The translations under genes were made by a program, and so were the position numbers. Under the pieces are notes generated by a model. That model was not told the DNA's origin. It searched no databases and saw only the letters and a list, made by a program, of their open reading frames with translations. This document shows positions 8,431 through 17,769 of a stretch of DNA of 23,497 nt, piece after piece. Location: assembly GCA_943704525.1 (NCBI GenBank), contig CALSCQ010001276.1:1-23497 (forward strand), read 5' to 3'. This DNA is from Pigoraptor vietnamica. Lineage: Eukaryota; Opisthokonta; Filasterea. How positions within the stretch are numbered: position 1 is the stretch's first letter; each line of letters begins with the position of its first letter.

Positions 8431-9076
8431 GGTGAAAAATTTATTCCGGCGACCCTTTGCGCCCTCGCATTGACTTCGATACTGGGAATTGAACTGTCAC
8501 GGGAGCCCACGGAGACGGATTCGAAAAAAAGGCGGAAGTGGCAGCGTGCACGTGCGCAAGGTATGCTGGCGGCCGATCTGTTGGGCGAGAGTTCCATCGA
8601 GGCGTTGCGCGTGCTTCACTGGGCAGTTGGAGCGATTGCAGAACACTCGCCGTGCGATGCGCTGCGCTCGAGCGGAGTGGCTGTCGCGGTTGGCGCAGTC
8701 GGTTTGTCTGGAATATCAGAAGTGGGATTGGGATCGCGAGGGGAACGGAAGCTCAGCGGTCGTTATCGACGGAAGCGGCGTGGTGCCGGCGATTCGCGTG
8801 GCGCACTCTCTGCTTGTTGCAATCGCACGGGGCGGACTGGTCGTCGCGTCGCGGCTGCGAGAGCAGTCTAGTATTTACATCGATTATGGCGCCTTTATCG
8901 CCGCTGCGGCTGTGTTTGCGCTGTGTGCGCTGGATCGTCAGCAGCGCGCAACTCTCGTCGGCGTCTCGGTGCACTCGCTGCGGATATTGTTATCGAAGAG
9001 CACGCCGAGTGTGGCGGAGGCCATGCACGCGGTGGCAGTGACTGCTCTTGGCGACCTGCAGCGGGAGCTCATGTGA
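8431..9076 (+). pseudogene. 3' end of an F-box/LRR/ARM-like gene, most simply the tail of gene A
   Basis: Starting at about 8446 the plus strand encodes PATLCALALTSILG, matching PATLCALAVTAAVG in copy B. It goes on with ALRSSGVAVAVGAVGL (B: GLRASGTLLSQTAGLV), then in another frame after about 8690 with IRVAHSLLVAIARGG, GAFIAAAAVFALCALDRQQRATLV (B: GSFIAAATILALCAVDGQQRASLV), and ends LGDLQRELM with a stop at 9074. It begins a few bases after the stop of the nuclease-kinase gene. Relative to B, roughly 45 codons are missing between the end of the 5' piece (4145) and this piece. At least one frame change inside it supports decay. It could instead be the remnant of a third family copy. Confidence 0.8.
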
Positions 9077-9495
9077 ATGATTTCTATGAATATTAGATTG
9101 CCGGCAGTTTGAAGACTGAGGCAGCTTCGCTGGGTGGCATGTTACGTAATAACTATTGTATGGAATTCGTCCGAGTTGCTGTTTGGGACTGAATGATTGG
9201 CCTCCCTGTTGTAAGTTTTGAGGGTGGACGCAATGCAGAAAGTGGAGACAGCGAGGCCAGTGGTTAACCCCGGTACAACAATAGCGATGACTGAGACTAC
9301 GCACTCCGCCAGCTACCCGTCACTTCCGCTGCCCTTAAGTCGTCCCTAACTGCCGGCAAAACTGAAGACTAGACTGTCACAATAAGTGGCGCCCGCTTTG
9401 GCAGGTAGAAATCGGTTTCCATACTCCCGGTGGCCGTCCGTGTATGTGTGTGTGTGTGTACGTGCCGTGGTGTGTGTGTGTGTGTCGCAATGGCC
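9077..9495. other. Spacer between the convergent family copies, with a (TG)n tract
   Basis: About 420 bp without a credible gene. It holds a TG-rich tract at about 9438-9486 and two similar words, GCCGGCAGTTTGAAGACT at 9100 and GCCGGCAAAACTGAAGACT at 9352. No canonical AATAAA is seen for either flanking gene. Confidence 0.6.
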
Positions 9496-12400
9496 TCATT
9501 GACAGGCAGGCGAGCATTCCATGGAACATGCGCCAACTCCGGACCTAAAATCATATCTGATCAATTCAATACAAGCAAGTTGTGAAGCTCGTCCAGCGCA
9601 GTACCAAAATCCGCCTGCGCAAACAATGCGATCGCACTGGCAGGTCGCGTCGCCCACAACCGGCGCAGCGCGCGCATCGTGTGACACGTCCTCGACGAGC
9701 GACGCGCGTTGCTGACCGTCCACTGCGCACAATGCAAGGATGGTCGCTGCAGCAATGAAGCTGCCTTGTGTGGGCGACAGAAACTGCTTCTCCGTCTCCG
9801 CAGCCAATAGCCCGCCCCTCGCGAGGACCCGAAGCAAGGAGCGCGCAATGCAAACCTCTGACCCAACACCGCCGTCTCTTGCCACTCGCTCGCCGCCCGC
9901 TTTCCTGCCCTTCAGCTTTTCGTAAGCGGGGAAAACCAACCCAGCTGTCTGCGAAAGCAAGGTTCCGCTTGCGCGCAACCCCTCACATGCCGAGTATACC
10001 GCGATCGCCTCGACCGACACGAAGAGCTCACGCAAGTCCACAGACTCTGGCGCCGCAACAGCCAACGAGCCAACGTTCCCCAGTTCCATAGGAATCGGCA
10101 CCAATGCCTTCAATCCCACCGCCGCTGTCACCGCCAGGGCGCAGAGGGTTGCGGGCGCCGCAGCGTCGCGATCTGGCCGGCACTTCGCAAAAAGCAGCAT
10201 AGACGCCGCGCGCGCAATGTCATGGAGGCACAACCGATGGTCGGAGTCCCACAACCGCTCCGTCCCAAGGCACGCGACGCAGTTCTCCAGCGCCATGTCG
10301 ACTGTGTCCGCGCACCCTCCATCCTCACCGGAAGCAATGAGCGCGCAGAGGCCCTCCGCAAGTTTGCAGAGGTGTTTGCGTTCAAGCTGCGCGTTTTCCC
10401 CGTCGCACTCGTGGGAGAGGGAGGCCCGCATAACCTCCGAGAGAAACACAATGCCACCGCCCGAACGGCCGATTGCAGTCGCAATTCCTTCCAGCGAAAA
10501 TATCGCTAGCGCTCTTTCCAAATCCAGATAAGGGCTGCGAGCGACATATGAGGACAGTCTTGTGAGGACGGCGGGCATACGGCTCCGAAAGGCGAGAGCG
10601 GAAGCCACTTCGAGATCGTAGTCGAAGCGGTGGCGATTCATGGCGCGCAAAATGAGGTCTTCATGTCGCGACTGGTCCATACCCGCAAAGGCGCGCTCTC
10701 GCGACGGGAACGTGGACTCTCCGGCGAGTAGCAGCTCCAGCAATTCCGAATAGCCAATGTCAGTGATGGCCCGCTGTGAGAGTTGCCGTGCCACGTCAAG
10801 CAGCGCATTGGCCGACACGAGCGCGGGCGCGCCAGTGTCCGAGTCGGCGCACGCGTACTGCGCGAGTCTGCCGAGAGGGATAATCCACGAGTTGTCCGCA
10901 AGTATGGAAGGGCTGTCCAGCCGCGCGGCGGCGCGCTCCAGCAGCATGTCAAGCACGCCGGCCTCCACGAGCTCCCGCGCGCACCTGCGGTCGATGTCCG
11001 CCAGAGCGGTAAGGAGGTTCATAGGGAGTTCTATCGAAGGCACGCGGCGGTCGAGAGGACAGCGTTGCGCGAGTGCCAGCGCCACGTCGACAGCAGTCGA
11101 CACCCACGAGCGTTCCTGGCGCACATTTGAGGCGACTTCGGGGAACACCGTGACGTTCTTAGATTGGATCACCCACAAGGGAAGATATCGACCATCTATC
11201 GGCGCCCTTTGTCGTCCGGCGAGACGCGGCATCGACGCGCAGAATTCGAATGTTTGCGCCGCAGCCTCCAGGACGGCCACGTGATCCGGCCACGCGCGCG
11301 CAGCATGAACGGCCGCGCGAGCCATTTCGTCCAGAGGAAGGGCGTCGCGCACTTCTTGCGTGCCATCATCCGCCCGTCTACAGTACGTGCTTACGGCCGC
11401 GTCAAAGAGCAGCGAAAGCGCCGCCGCTACGCACGCCGGCGGCAGCCCGTCCCTGCCAAGGCACGCGTGGGCGACCGCCACCCACGCTGGGTCGCACTGG
11501 TTACTTTGCAATTTGAAGTTCGGCGCAATCATCTTCGCCAGCGACCTCAGCCCGCAGAGCACGATCTCTTCGTCCGTCGGAAACGACGCGATGGCGCCGA
11601 GGACAGCGCTCGCGTAACTCTCGTCTCGGAAGCGGTCGCCTTTGCAACCGATGAACCACCGACGGCCGGCGAGTGCCTCACACCCGTGCCGCTGCACGCG
11701 CACGTCGGCGGGCGCCTCTCGCATGACAGTGGCGACCGCAGAGAGCAGTCCCCACACTGACTCGTTGTACCCACGCACAGTCACATATCGCACGTTCGCC
11801 AGCGGCGCCAGCGACAGCCCTGCCCCGTACGGCTCGATTTCAACGACCACCCTGGACAGGTGGCATGCCCACGAGACATCAAAGTGCACGTCTGATTTGT
11901 TGACAATGAGGCGAACCGACGTCATGGTCGCCGCAATGACGTCAAAGCCGCGCCGCGGCGCGTAATAGTCGGGGAAACTTGACACACCACCCGTGCCATC
12001 GTATGGCGGGAGCGGACTGTTGCACAGCGACAGCGACTTGACCGAGAGACGCGCAAGGTCCACGCTCTCATACCTCGTCCGCTGCGAATTAACGAAAGGA
12101 TGCTCTTCTCGAGAAAGTTGCACGAGCACCCCGAATAGCGTGAGCGAGTGAACGCGCGCACCCTCTGGCAAAGGCATGATCACCACCGAGTCCAGCACCA
12201 GCGAGTGCACGCGGCCCAGAAACAGCGCAGACACGTCCGTAAGTACACTGCTGAGTTTGATGGTGACAGTGCGCACACCGGCGAGGGGGCTCACATCGCA
12301 CACACCCTCGCACCCCTGCAAGATGACTTCGCGGGCGTGGGCCAGCGCATCGACCGACGTCAGCGCACGGCAGCGGCGAATCTCCGCTCGCTGAAGGAAC

Positions 12401-12993
12401 GGAATGTGTGGGAGCGCCGTTACGTTATCGCAATGCGACAGCACGACCTTCCGGAGCGTCGCACTCTGCCCCAGACACGCAATGTCCGACACGCCGCAGC
12501 CCTCAAGCACGAGCGTGTTCACGGAGGCAAGCTGCGACACGCTCTCCAACGACCGCACGCCCATCACGTCGACACGATAGAATCCGGCGACGCATGCCAC
12601 TTCGCGCGCTGCGACGGGAAGACGGGAAAAAGGCTCACGGGCACCGCAGACGCGGCATTCCGTATCGATCGCAAACCCTTCCGCCGCCGAACAGATAGTT
12701 ACGCGCCTGCCCCAATTTTGGCAGCAGTAGTCCTTTACTTCCGTGTGAATGGGGAGCGGCGCAAGGGGACCAAAGAGGAGGGTGTTGCGCACGAGCGCGC
12801 AGAAGGCGGCGTCCAGACCCATGGCGCGCACAACGCGCCGCTTGAGACTGACGGCGACATCGTCCGGCCACAGAGACACGGCCGTGCAGCGCAGCCCACG
12901 TGACACGCGCGAGAGGGAGCGGCGGTCGTCGCTGCAAAGAAATGCGCCAATGTCGCCGAGTGTGTCCACGGGGAGGTCGAGAAGGGACGCCAT
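9496..12993 (-). CDS. F-box-like / leucine-rich repeat / ARM-like protein, copy B
   Basis: Intronless open frame of 1165 codons. The start at 12993 is chosen because its MASLLDLPVDTLGDIG lines up with the first residues of copy A; upstream in frame there is only a GTG. Residues about 4-42 are F-box-like (LPVDTLGDIGAFL, RRSLSRVSRGLR), suggesting Skp1 binding and a role as SCF substrate receptor. About 145-285 are irregular leucine-rich repeats (LVLEGCGVSDIACL, VILQGCEGVCDVSPL). A CxxC pair (ECRVCGA) lies before the repeats. The C-terminal ~800 residues are helical with ARM/HEAT-like runs (LLTALADI...LVEAGVLDMLLERAA). The last ~45 codons (below about 9695) do not match copy A's tail, whereas another frame there does (MRALRRLW...LDELHNLL, ending near 9561). 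So B probably has a small indel that replaced its native C-terminus. Substrate unknown; family recognition by pattern only. Confidence 0.75.
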   Translation of the reverse strand: MASLLDLPVDTLGDIGAFLCSDDRRSLSRVSRGLRCTAVSLWPDDVAVSLKRRVVRAMGLDAAFCALVRNTLLFGPLAPLPIHTEVKDYCCQNWGRRVTICSAAEGFAIDTECRVCGAREPFSRLPVAAREVACVAGFYRVDVMGVRSLESVSQLASVNTLVLEGCGVSDIACLGQSATLRKVVLSHCDNVTALPHIPFLQRAEIRRCRALTSVDALAHAREVILQGCEGVCDVSPLAGVRTVTIKLSSVLTDVSALFLGRVHSLVLDSVVIMPLPEGARVHSLTLFGVLVQLSREEHPFVNSQRTRYESVDLARLSVKSLSLCNSPLPPYDGTGGVSSFPDYYAPRRGFDVIAATMTSVRLIVNKSDVHFDVSWACHLSRVVVEIEPYGAGLSLAPLANVRYVTVRGYNESVWGLLSAVATVMREAPADVRVQRHGCEALAGRRWFIGCKGDRFRDESYASAVLGAIASFPTDEEIVLCGLRSLAKMIAPNFKLQSNQCDPAWVAVAHACLGRDGLPPACVAAALSLLFDAAVSTYCRRADDGTQEVRDALPLDEMARAAVHAARAWPDHVAVLEAAAQTFEFCASMPRLAGRQRAPIDGRYLPLWVIQSKNVTVFPEVASNVRQERSWVSTAVDVALALAQRCPLDRRVPSIELPMNLLTALADIDRRCARELVEAGVLDMLLERAAARLDSPSILADNSWIIPLGRLAQYACADSDTGAPALVSANALLDVARQLSQRAITDIGYSELLELLLAGESTFPSRERAFAGMDQSRHEDLILRAMNRHRFDYDLEVASALAFRSRMPAVLTRLSSYVARSPYLDLERALAIFSLEGIATAIGRSGGGIVFLSEVMRASLSHECDGENAQLERKHLCKLAEGLCALIASGEDGGCADTVDMALENCVACLGTERLWDSDHRLCLHDIARAASMLLFAKCRPDRDAAAPATLCALAVTAAVGLKALVPIPMELGNVGSLAVAAPESVDLRELFVSVEAIAVYSACEGLRASGTLLSQTAGLVFPAYEKLKGRKAGGERVARDGGVGSEVCIARSLLRVLARGGLLAAETEKQFLSPTQGSFIAAATILALCAVDGQQRASLVEDVSHDARAAPVVGDATCQCDRIVCAGGFWYCAGRASQLACIELIRYDFRSGVGACSMECSPACQ

Positions 12994-13305
12994 GTGCGCC
13001 ACTCGCTCACGCGCGCACTGCGGCGAGCGCCGTCAAGTGGATGCGCTTGATGAGCTCAACGTCCGTCCCGTGCTAGACAGGTCAGGTGGATGCGCGTTGG
13101 TGCGTGTTTGCGTCACCGCGTTCAATCGCGAAACCCTGCGCGTTTGGAGCGTCGTTGTTTTGCGTTTGTAGCGGAGCGTCCTGTGTGCATCAGCGGCATG
13201 ACGTGTTGTCCCACCCACTGTTTATTGATCCGGGTCCGAAAATTCGGCCTTTTTTCCCCATATTCACAAATTAATTGGAGGACCGAAGACTGGGTTTCGC
13301 CGGCA
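12994..13305. other. Spacer between ENDOV 3' end and copy B start
   Basis: A 312-bp gap between two minus-strand genes. It must hold the promoter of copy B and the 3' end of ENDOV. Apart from the polyadenylation hexamer listed separately, I see no motif or RNA gene. Confidence 0.5.
13221..13226 (-). terminator. Possible polyadenylation hexamer of ENDOV
   Basis: TTTATT on the plus strand reads AATAAA on the coding strand, 80 bp past the ENDOV stop codon, a normal distance for a poly(A) signal. Confidence 0.5.
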
Positions 13306-15046
13306 TTACGGAGCCGTGGTGGCTATTATCCGCAGGTACTCTCGCGATTGAATGTCAGCCTGCAGAGAGGTTGGGAAAACCGCGCGTTGTCACATTCTCA
13401 ACATTCGCTGACTGGCTTAAATACGACAGATGCGTGGCAGTGACCGCACGCGTGACGGCTTGCCGTGTAGTCAGCGAAATCAGTGCGGCCACACTGAACA
13501 CACGTGCTCACCTGGCGAGTTGGCTCTGGAATTCGGTGTCTGCAGCAGCGCAAGACGACCTCGACGGCCGTTTCGAGGGACACGCGATGCCCTTGCGAAA
13601 CAAAAACGGGATTTGTTGTGTTTGTCGTGCTTCGAACCGCCTGCCGGCACGAATCGCCCGCCGCTCACGTCAGCAGGTGATCCGGCAGGAAGAAAGTGTG
13701 AACACGAAACGCTTAAACGAGACCTGTGCGCTGATAATTTCTATTCTAAAGAAGCCGCACAATATATGCACACCCACCGCGCCCAGCACTTTGCCCGAGT
13801 CACCGACCAAGTCCACGCTGCACATGCTGTCGTCCGCAAGCAGGCGAGGCACGTGTTCGGCACGGATGCGATCGAGCGACAGGCCATCGACAAAGAGGAA
13901 TGTCTTGCCCACACCAATGGTGGGAATGTCAGCGAGGACTCCGAGATGGCACGCTTGGCCAAAGCCTGAAGACAGATGGGAAATGGACCACGTGTTGAGC
14001 TGCGAGGAGAGGTGATACAAGAATTGCGCCCCTTCCGTACGCAGCCATCGCACCACGTTTCAGGTTGAGCATGAGCACACGAGCACCGTGTTTCAGGTTG
14101 AGCACGAGCACACGAGCATCCACACACACCTCGTGGATGAAGGATGCCATTGCCGTCGACCATTATCAACTGCACAAACACACACAATAAGTCAGCAACG
14201 TTAACAGTCACCCACACTTAGCGAGCGAGTGAACGGAAAGCGTGAGAGAGAGGAGCGCACGCGCGAACGTGCAAAAGCACATCAACGTCGAAGGTCATGA
14301 CTACTTTGGCTCAACAGGGCGGTCAATACATCTCTCGCCCGCATGACGAATGCAACACAGCACATGCCTGAGGGTAGAGGTGCGGGTGCGTCCGCCGAAT
14401 GTCGTCAAGCAGCTCCAGGAGGAAAGGGACCTCGCGAAAGGCCAGAAAGCCCGAGATGTACGGCAGGCGCAGCTGCACCATCTTGCACTGCGAGTACACA
14501 ACCTGCGCAAAGAGATAGCCGCAGTGAGAATGCATGCAGACCGATTGAGGCACCCCCACGCTGTGACACACGCCTACACCGACACGCATACACAGTGGGC
14601 ACACAAGCACACAGACGCGCGTAGTACTACAAAGTGTCGTACGCATATATCAATTCCTCACGCGCAAACATGCCCACCTTAAGCGAGGGAAATTCGAGGA
14701 CGACCAGCGAAGCGCACGCGTCGACGTCATTTCCCTTGATGAAACTGATGTCCACGCCGCCAATAAGACGCAGTGGCTCCTTCCCCGGCGACGGCGTCAG
14801 CGACCACGGGACATCGTCGTGCAGAATAAGACGCCTTCGAAGCTCGCGTTGTTCTCTGTTGTGGGGCATGTGCGTGTGTTGGTAAGCAGCGCCGAAGCCG
14901 TCAGACGATTCCCTATTATGGTCACCCACTGCTTAGCCGTCAGACAGATTCCCTATTATGGCCACTCACTGCTTCCACAGCGCCCGCATTTCGTCAAAAT
15001 GGTTGTCAGTGGGTACTCTTGGTACGGGAGGTTCTTGCGCGTCCAT
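13306..15046 (-). CDS. ENDOV: Endonuclease V (inosine-specific nuclease), complete
   Basis: Cleaves nucleic acid near deaminated adenine (inosine); eukaryotic members mainly act on inosine-containing RNA. Seven exons give 266 residues: 15046-14970, 14855-14678, 14502-14368, 14169-14130, 13965-13778, 13640-13512, 13359-13306; phases agree at every junction. The chain follows the human enzyme: LWKQEQRELRRRL, GGVDISFIKG (catalytic Asp), the strand-separating wedge PYIS, GFLAFREVPFLLE (catalytic Glu), LIMVDGNGILHPRGFG (Asp), CHLGVLADIPTIGVGK, LVGDSGKVLGA, and GHRVSLETAV (His), ending CRHRIPEPTRQADIQSRE. All four catalytic positions are present, so it should be active. Intron 3 begins GC (CAG|GCATGT), a GC-AG intron. 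Intron 1 holds a duplicated copy of the exon 1 donor. Divergent from the CaaX-protein gene with 843 bp between starts. Confident; the first exon rests on phase, donor GTGAGT and similarity of LWKQ. Confidence 0.93.
14057..14122. repeat. Two 33-bp tandem units in ENDOV intron 4
   Basis: The sequence GTTTCAGGTTGAGCAYGAGC and following bases occurs at 14057 and again 33 bp later at 14090, with few differences. It lies wholly within the intron between 14130 and 13965. Confidence 0.8.
14896..14974. repeat. 39/40-bp tandem duplication spanning the ENDOV exon 1 splice donor
   Basis: Units 14896-14934 and 14935-14974 differ by a one-base indel and a few substitutions. The right-hand unit contains the last bases of exon 1 and the donor GTGAGT. 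The left-hand unit, now inside intron 1, contains the matching donor-like GTGGGT. Confidence 0.88.
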
Positions 15047-15889
15047 AATTGAAGGATCAGAAACGCAGAACGAGGGACTGAGGCGAGTGGAAAACAATCG
15101 TCACACTCTGAATAGCTCAGTGCGGCGAGCTCTTATATACGCGCTGCCCCGCGTGCAAAGAAAGTCGGATCTCAAACTCCCGTCTCACCCAGAAGCCACG
15201 AGAAGCGAAGAAGGACAGTAAAAACAACGGGAGAAAGTGACAAAACATGCTGCAACGACCACTGCCGCTGTTTCGTGACGTCATGTCTGCATTGTAACAT
15301 TGTAACATAAGGTAACATGCACAGTGAGAAAGAAATTAGCCGAGGTCTCGCGGTGGCTGCGGTGCAACCTGATTGGGCGAGTGCGCAAGATATTGTCCAC
15401 ACGCGGTCGCACACACACACACGCACACACACACACACACGCACATACACGTCTAGGGGAAAAAAAAACTCCCGCCACATGGTCTTCCATAGCGCTGTCT
15501 TGTACGTACGCACAAACGCCCGTTCTATCTGCGCGTTATCTTCTTCGGCGCTGCTCTGTCGACTTGACCCACCGATCCCACACGGCTTGCTGTGGGCGCA
15601 CTGCCCGCAAGCCCGCGTCCAGAAAGTCGCCGGCATTGTGCGCAGTTCGCTGTTCGGGGCGTGTTGCCCGTTGCTTGTTGCGTACGCCTTCAGGCTGCGT
15701 GTGCTGTCCGCACTGGGAGGGAGTGCCGTGCTTAAGTGGGGATTACCTGACGGGCGCGACTACCCAAGGGTTGTCCACTGCCATTTCGATCCGACGCCCC
15801 GACAGTCGTGTTAACTCCGAAAGCGAGAGGAACGTGACGTCTGCGCTTTGGGAGAGACTCAAATCGGTCGTTTTCTTCACTCTGCGAAG
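15047..15889. promoter_or_regulatory. Divergent spacer ENDOV / CaaX-protein gene
   Basis: 843 bp between two outward start codons. Visible elements are a perfect CRE/ATF palindrome TGACGTCA (15276-15283), three TAACAT words at about 15295-15318, a (CA)n tract (about 15410-15450) and a run of eight A (about 15461). Open frames here show no family similarity. Regulatory function is inferred. Confidence 0.4.
15276..15283. promoter_or_regulatory. CRE-like palindrome TGACGTCA
   Basis: Exact 8-bp site recognised by CREB/ATF-type bZIP factors in many eukaryotes, located between divergent genes, 230 bp upstream of ENDOV. The same octamer also occurs in an intron (16597) and in copy B coding sequence, so chance is not excluded. 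Confidence 0.3.
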
Positions 15890-17769
15890 ATGGCGGGCGC
15901 CGAAATGGAGCTGACAAACCTCCGCGAGAGCATGATGACGGCGCTTGCGTCGTTCGACATGAGCTTCGACTGCGACCTCACGTCCAAAGTGGACCTCGAT
16001 CTAAAGATTGAGGAGCTCCCGAAGGTGTGTGCGAGTGCGAGTCGTTCGCCTGTTGCGTGCGAGCACGCTTAAACTGCCGCATCAATGCTGAGATGGATTT
16101 GCGCGTGTGGCACACGCCCACGCATTGACAGCCCCAAGACAACGTGTCCGTGGGCACCGTCGACCGCTCGAACAGCACGATAGATATGGGAGAAACGGAG
16201 CAGAGGCGCGGCAGCCTGCGAGGGGTGAGTGCCCGACCTCCGTACAGTAGCAATGTGTGCCTGTACACGCAGTCACAGAGCTGCATTTTTCTCGCCCCAT
16301 GTGTGTGGCCGATCTGCGTGGGGTCTTCTCCGCACGACTGTATTGCACTGCCACTGTGAAGCCGCTGTTAAACGAGTGCGGCGCTTCTCTGGCGCTCTGA
16401 CTGCGTCACTTTTACCTTCGTGTGTTGTATTTTGTGCTCGTGTGCGTGACTGCTGCGAGGCGACCACTCAATCGCGATTTTTCGCTTCCCGTTCCATTGT
16501 CTGTTCAGAATGCGACAAAGAAGGCCAAGAGCGCTGTGGTGGGTCACGTGTGCCTTGCCCTCAACTCAGCGTGCGGCAGTCCTTGCGATTCTATTGTGAC
16601 GTCACTTATATTCACGTGTCACCCCGTGTCGCAGTCTGTCTTTGGGACAGGGCCGCGGCGCAGTTCCGAGCGGCGCCCTTCCGCGCTCAAGTCGGAGAGC
16701 CTTGGCACGGTGTGTGCCCCCTGTGGTGCCGTTATTTGGCTGCGCTCATGTCTCGCATTAGGGTGCGCATGTCTAGCCAATGTCGCATGTATGTATTGTC
16801 TTCTCTCCCTGGTTTCAATCCCTACTGCAATATCGGTGCCCTCTGCTAACACGGCCATGCGCGCGTGTTGCAGGTGACACCGCGAAAGGACTCTACGTCG
16901 TCCACGGTGGGTATTACACCCGGTCCATTCCCTCAAAGAAGGCTTCGCCGTGTCGCTCACCCTCCCCCCCTCTCTCTTGACCACAGCCGGGCAAAGGCCC
17001 TCTGTCGCTGGATTCGCCGTCGGCGCCGTCATCTGCACAGGCGAGCGCACAGCCGTCTCAGGTCGAAATTTCGAGTGCCGTCGAAATTCCCGAGGTGTCT
17101 TCCCAACCCCACACGCCCGCGCGGGGCGCTGCGGAAACTGCGTCGCGTGTGTCGCCACAGTGCGAGCGGCCGTCGTCCACCAGTACGCCGATTAAGGCGG
17201 ACGTCTCGTCGCATGCGCACGTGCACACAGAGGCCACACCCGTCGCAACACCGGTGAAGGCTGCCCCCAGCGCTGCACCCAGCACAACAGCGACGCCGGT
17301 GAAAGTCGCGCCCGAGTCACAGAAGCACGGCACTCCCGTGCACGCTGAGAACAAGGACGCGCACGCGGGTGAGGCGATTGCGGTGACATCCACACCCATC
17401 AAGAAGGAAGAAGGTGCCACCGTATTGCACGCGCAGGAATCCGTTGGGACGACGAAGCCTGCCGCTGCAACGGACGGCCAAAAGGAGGTATCGGCGAAGA
17501 AGGAGGACGCAGTAACTCCGGCATCCACGGCGGCGACGGTGCCCGTGTCGGCGGCTGCATCGGCCGTTCAAGTGACGACAAAGGCCGAAGTGAAGCCTGC
17601 GGAAACGACGAGTGCGTCTGCAGTGCCGGCACAACTCGCCACTCCGGCGGCGCCCGCGAGTACTGCGGCTGCCGCTGCGCAGAAGTCCGCTCGTCGCGAT
17701 TCGACAGAGCTGAGCCACCGGCGCAAGGAGGAGAAGAAGAAGGGGGCGTGCGGGTGCAGTGTGCTATAG
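15890..17769 (+). CDS. Low-complexity protein with CaaX prenylation tail and clustered kinase sites
   Basis: I do not recognise the family. Six exons, 15890-16024, 16132-16224, 16509-16538, 16635-16709, 16874-16906 and 16987-17769, all phase 0 with GT-AG borders, encode 382 residues. The N-terminal ~45 residues are acidic and may be helical (LRESMMTALASFDMSFD). From about 120 on the chain is disordered, rich in Ala, Thr, Pro and Ser. Four R-R-x-S sites of the PKA type occur (RRGS at 70-73, RRSS at 94-97, RRPS at 99-102, RRDS at 358-361), and repeated (S/T)-P-x-(K/R) sites of the CDK/MAPK type (TPRK, two STPIK, two ATPVK). The C-terminus is polybasic KEEKKKG followed by CGCSVL: a CaaX box ending in Leu (geranylgeranylation favoured) with a second Cys (C377) for palmitoylation. 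Thus probably a peripheral membrane phosphoprotein, perhaps a scaffold. Start chosen at 15890 as the first ATG of the open exon; Met at 15905 is possible. Confidence 0.75.

Noticed and set aside
13003-13200. Possible tRNA T-arm (CGCGTTCAATCGCG, about 13116)
   Set aside because: The loop is six bases instead of seven and no acceptor, D or anticodon arms can be drawn around it.
13275-14015. 246-codon plus-strand open frame
   Set aside because: Antisense to the verified exons 5-7 of ENDOV and shows no family similarity.
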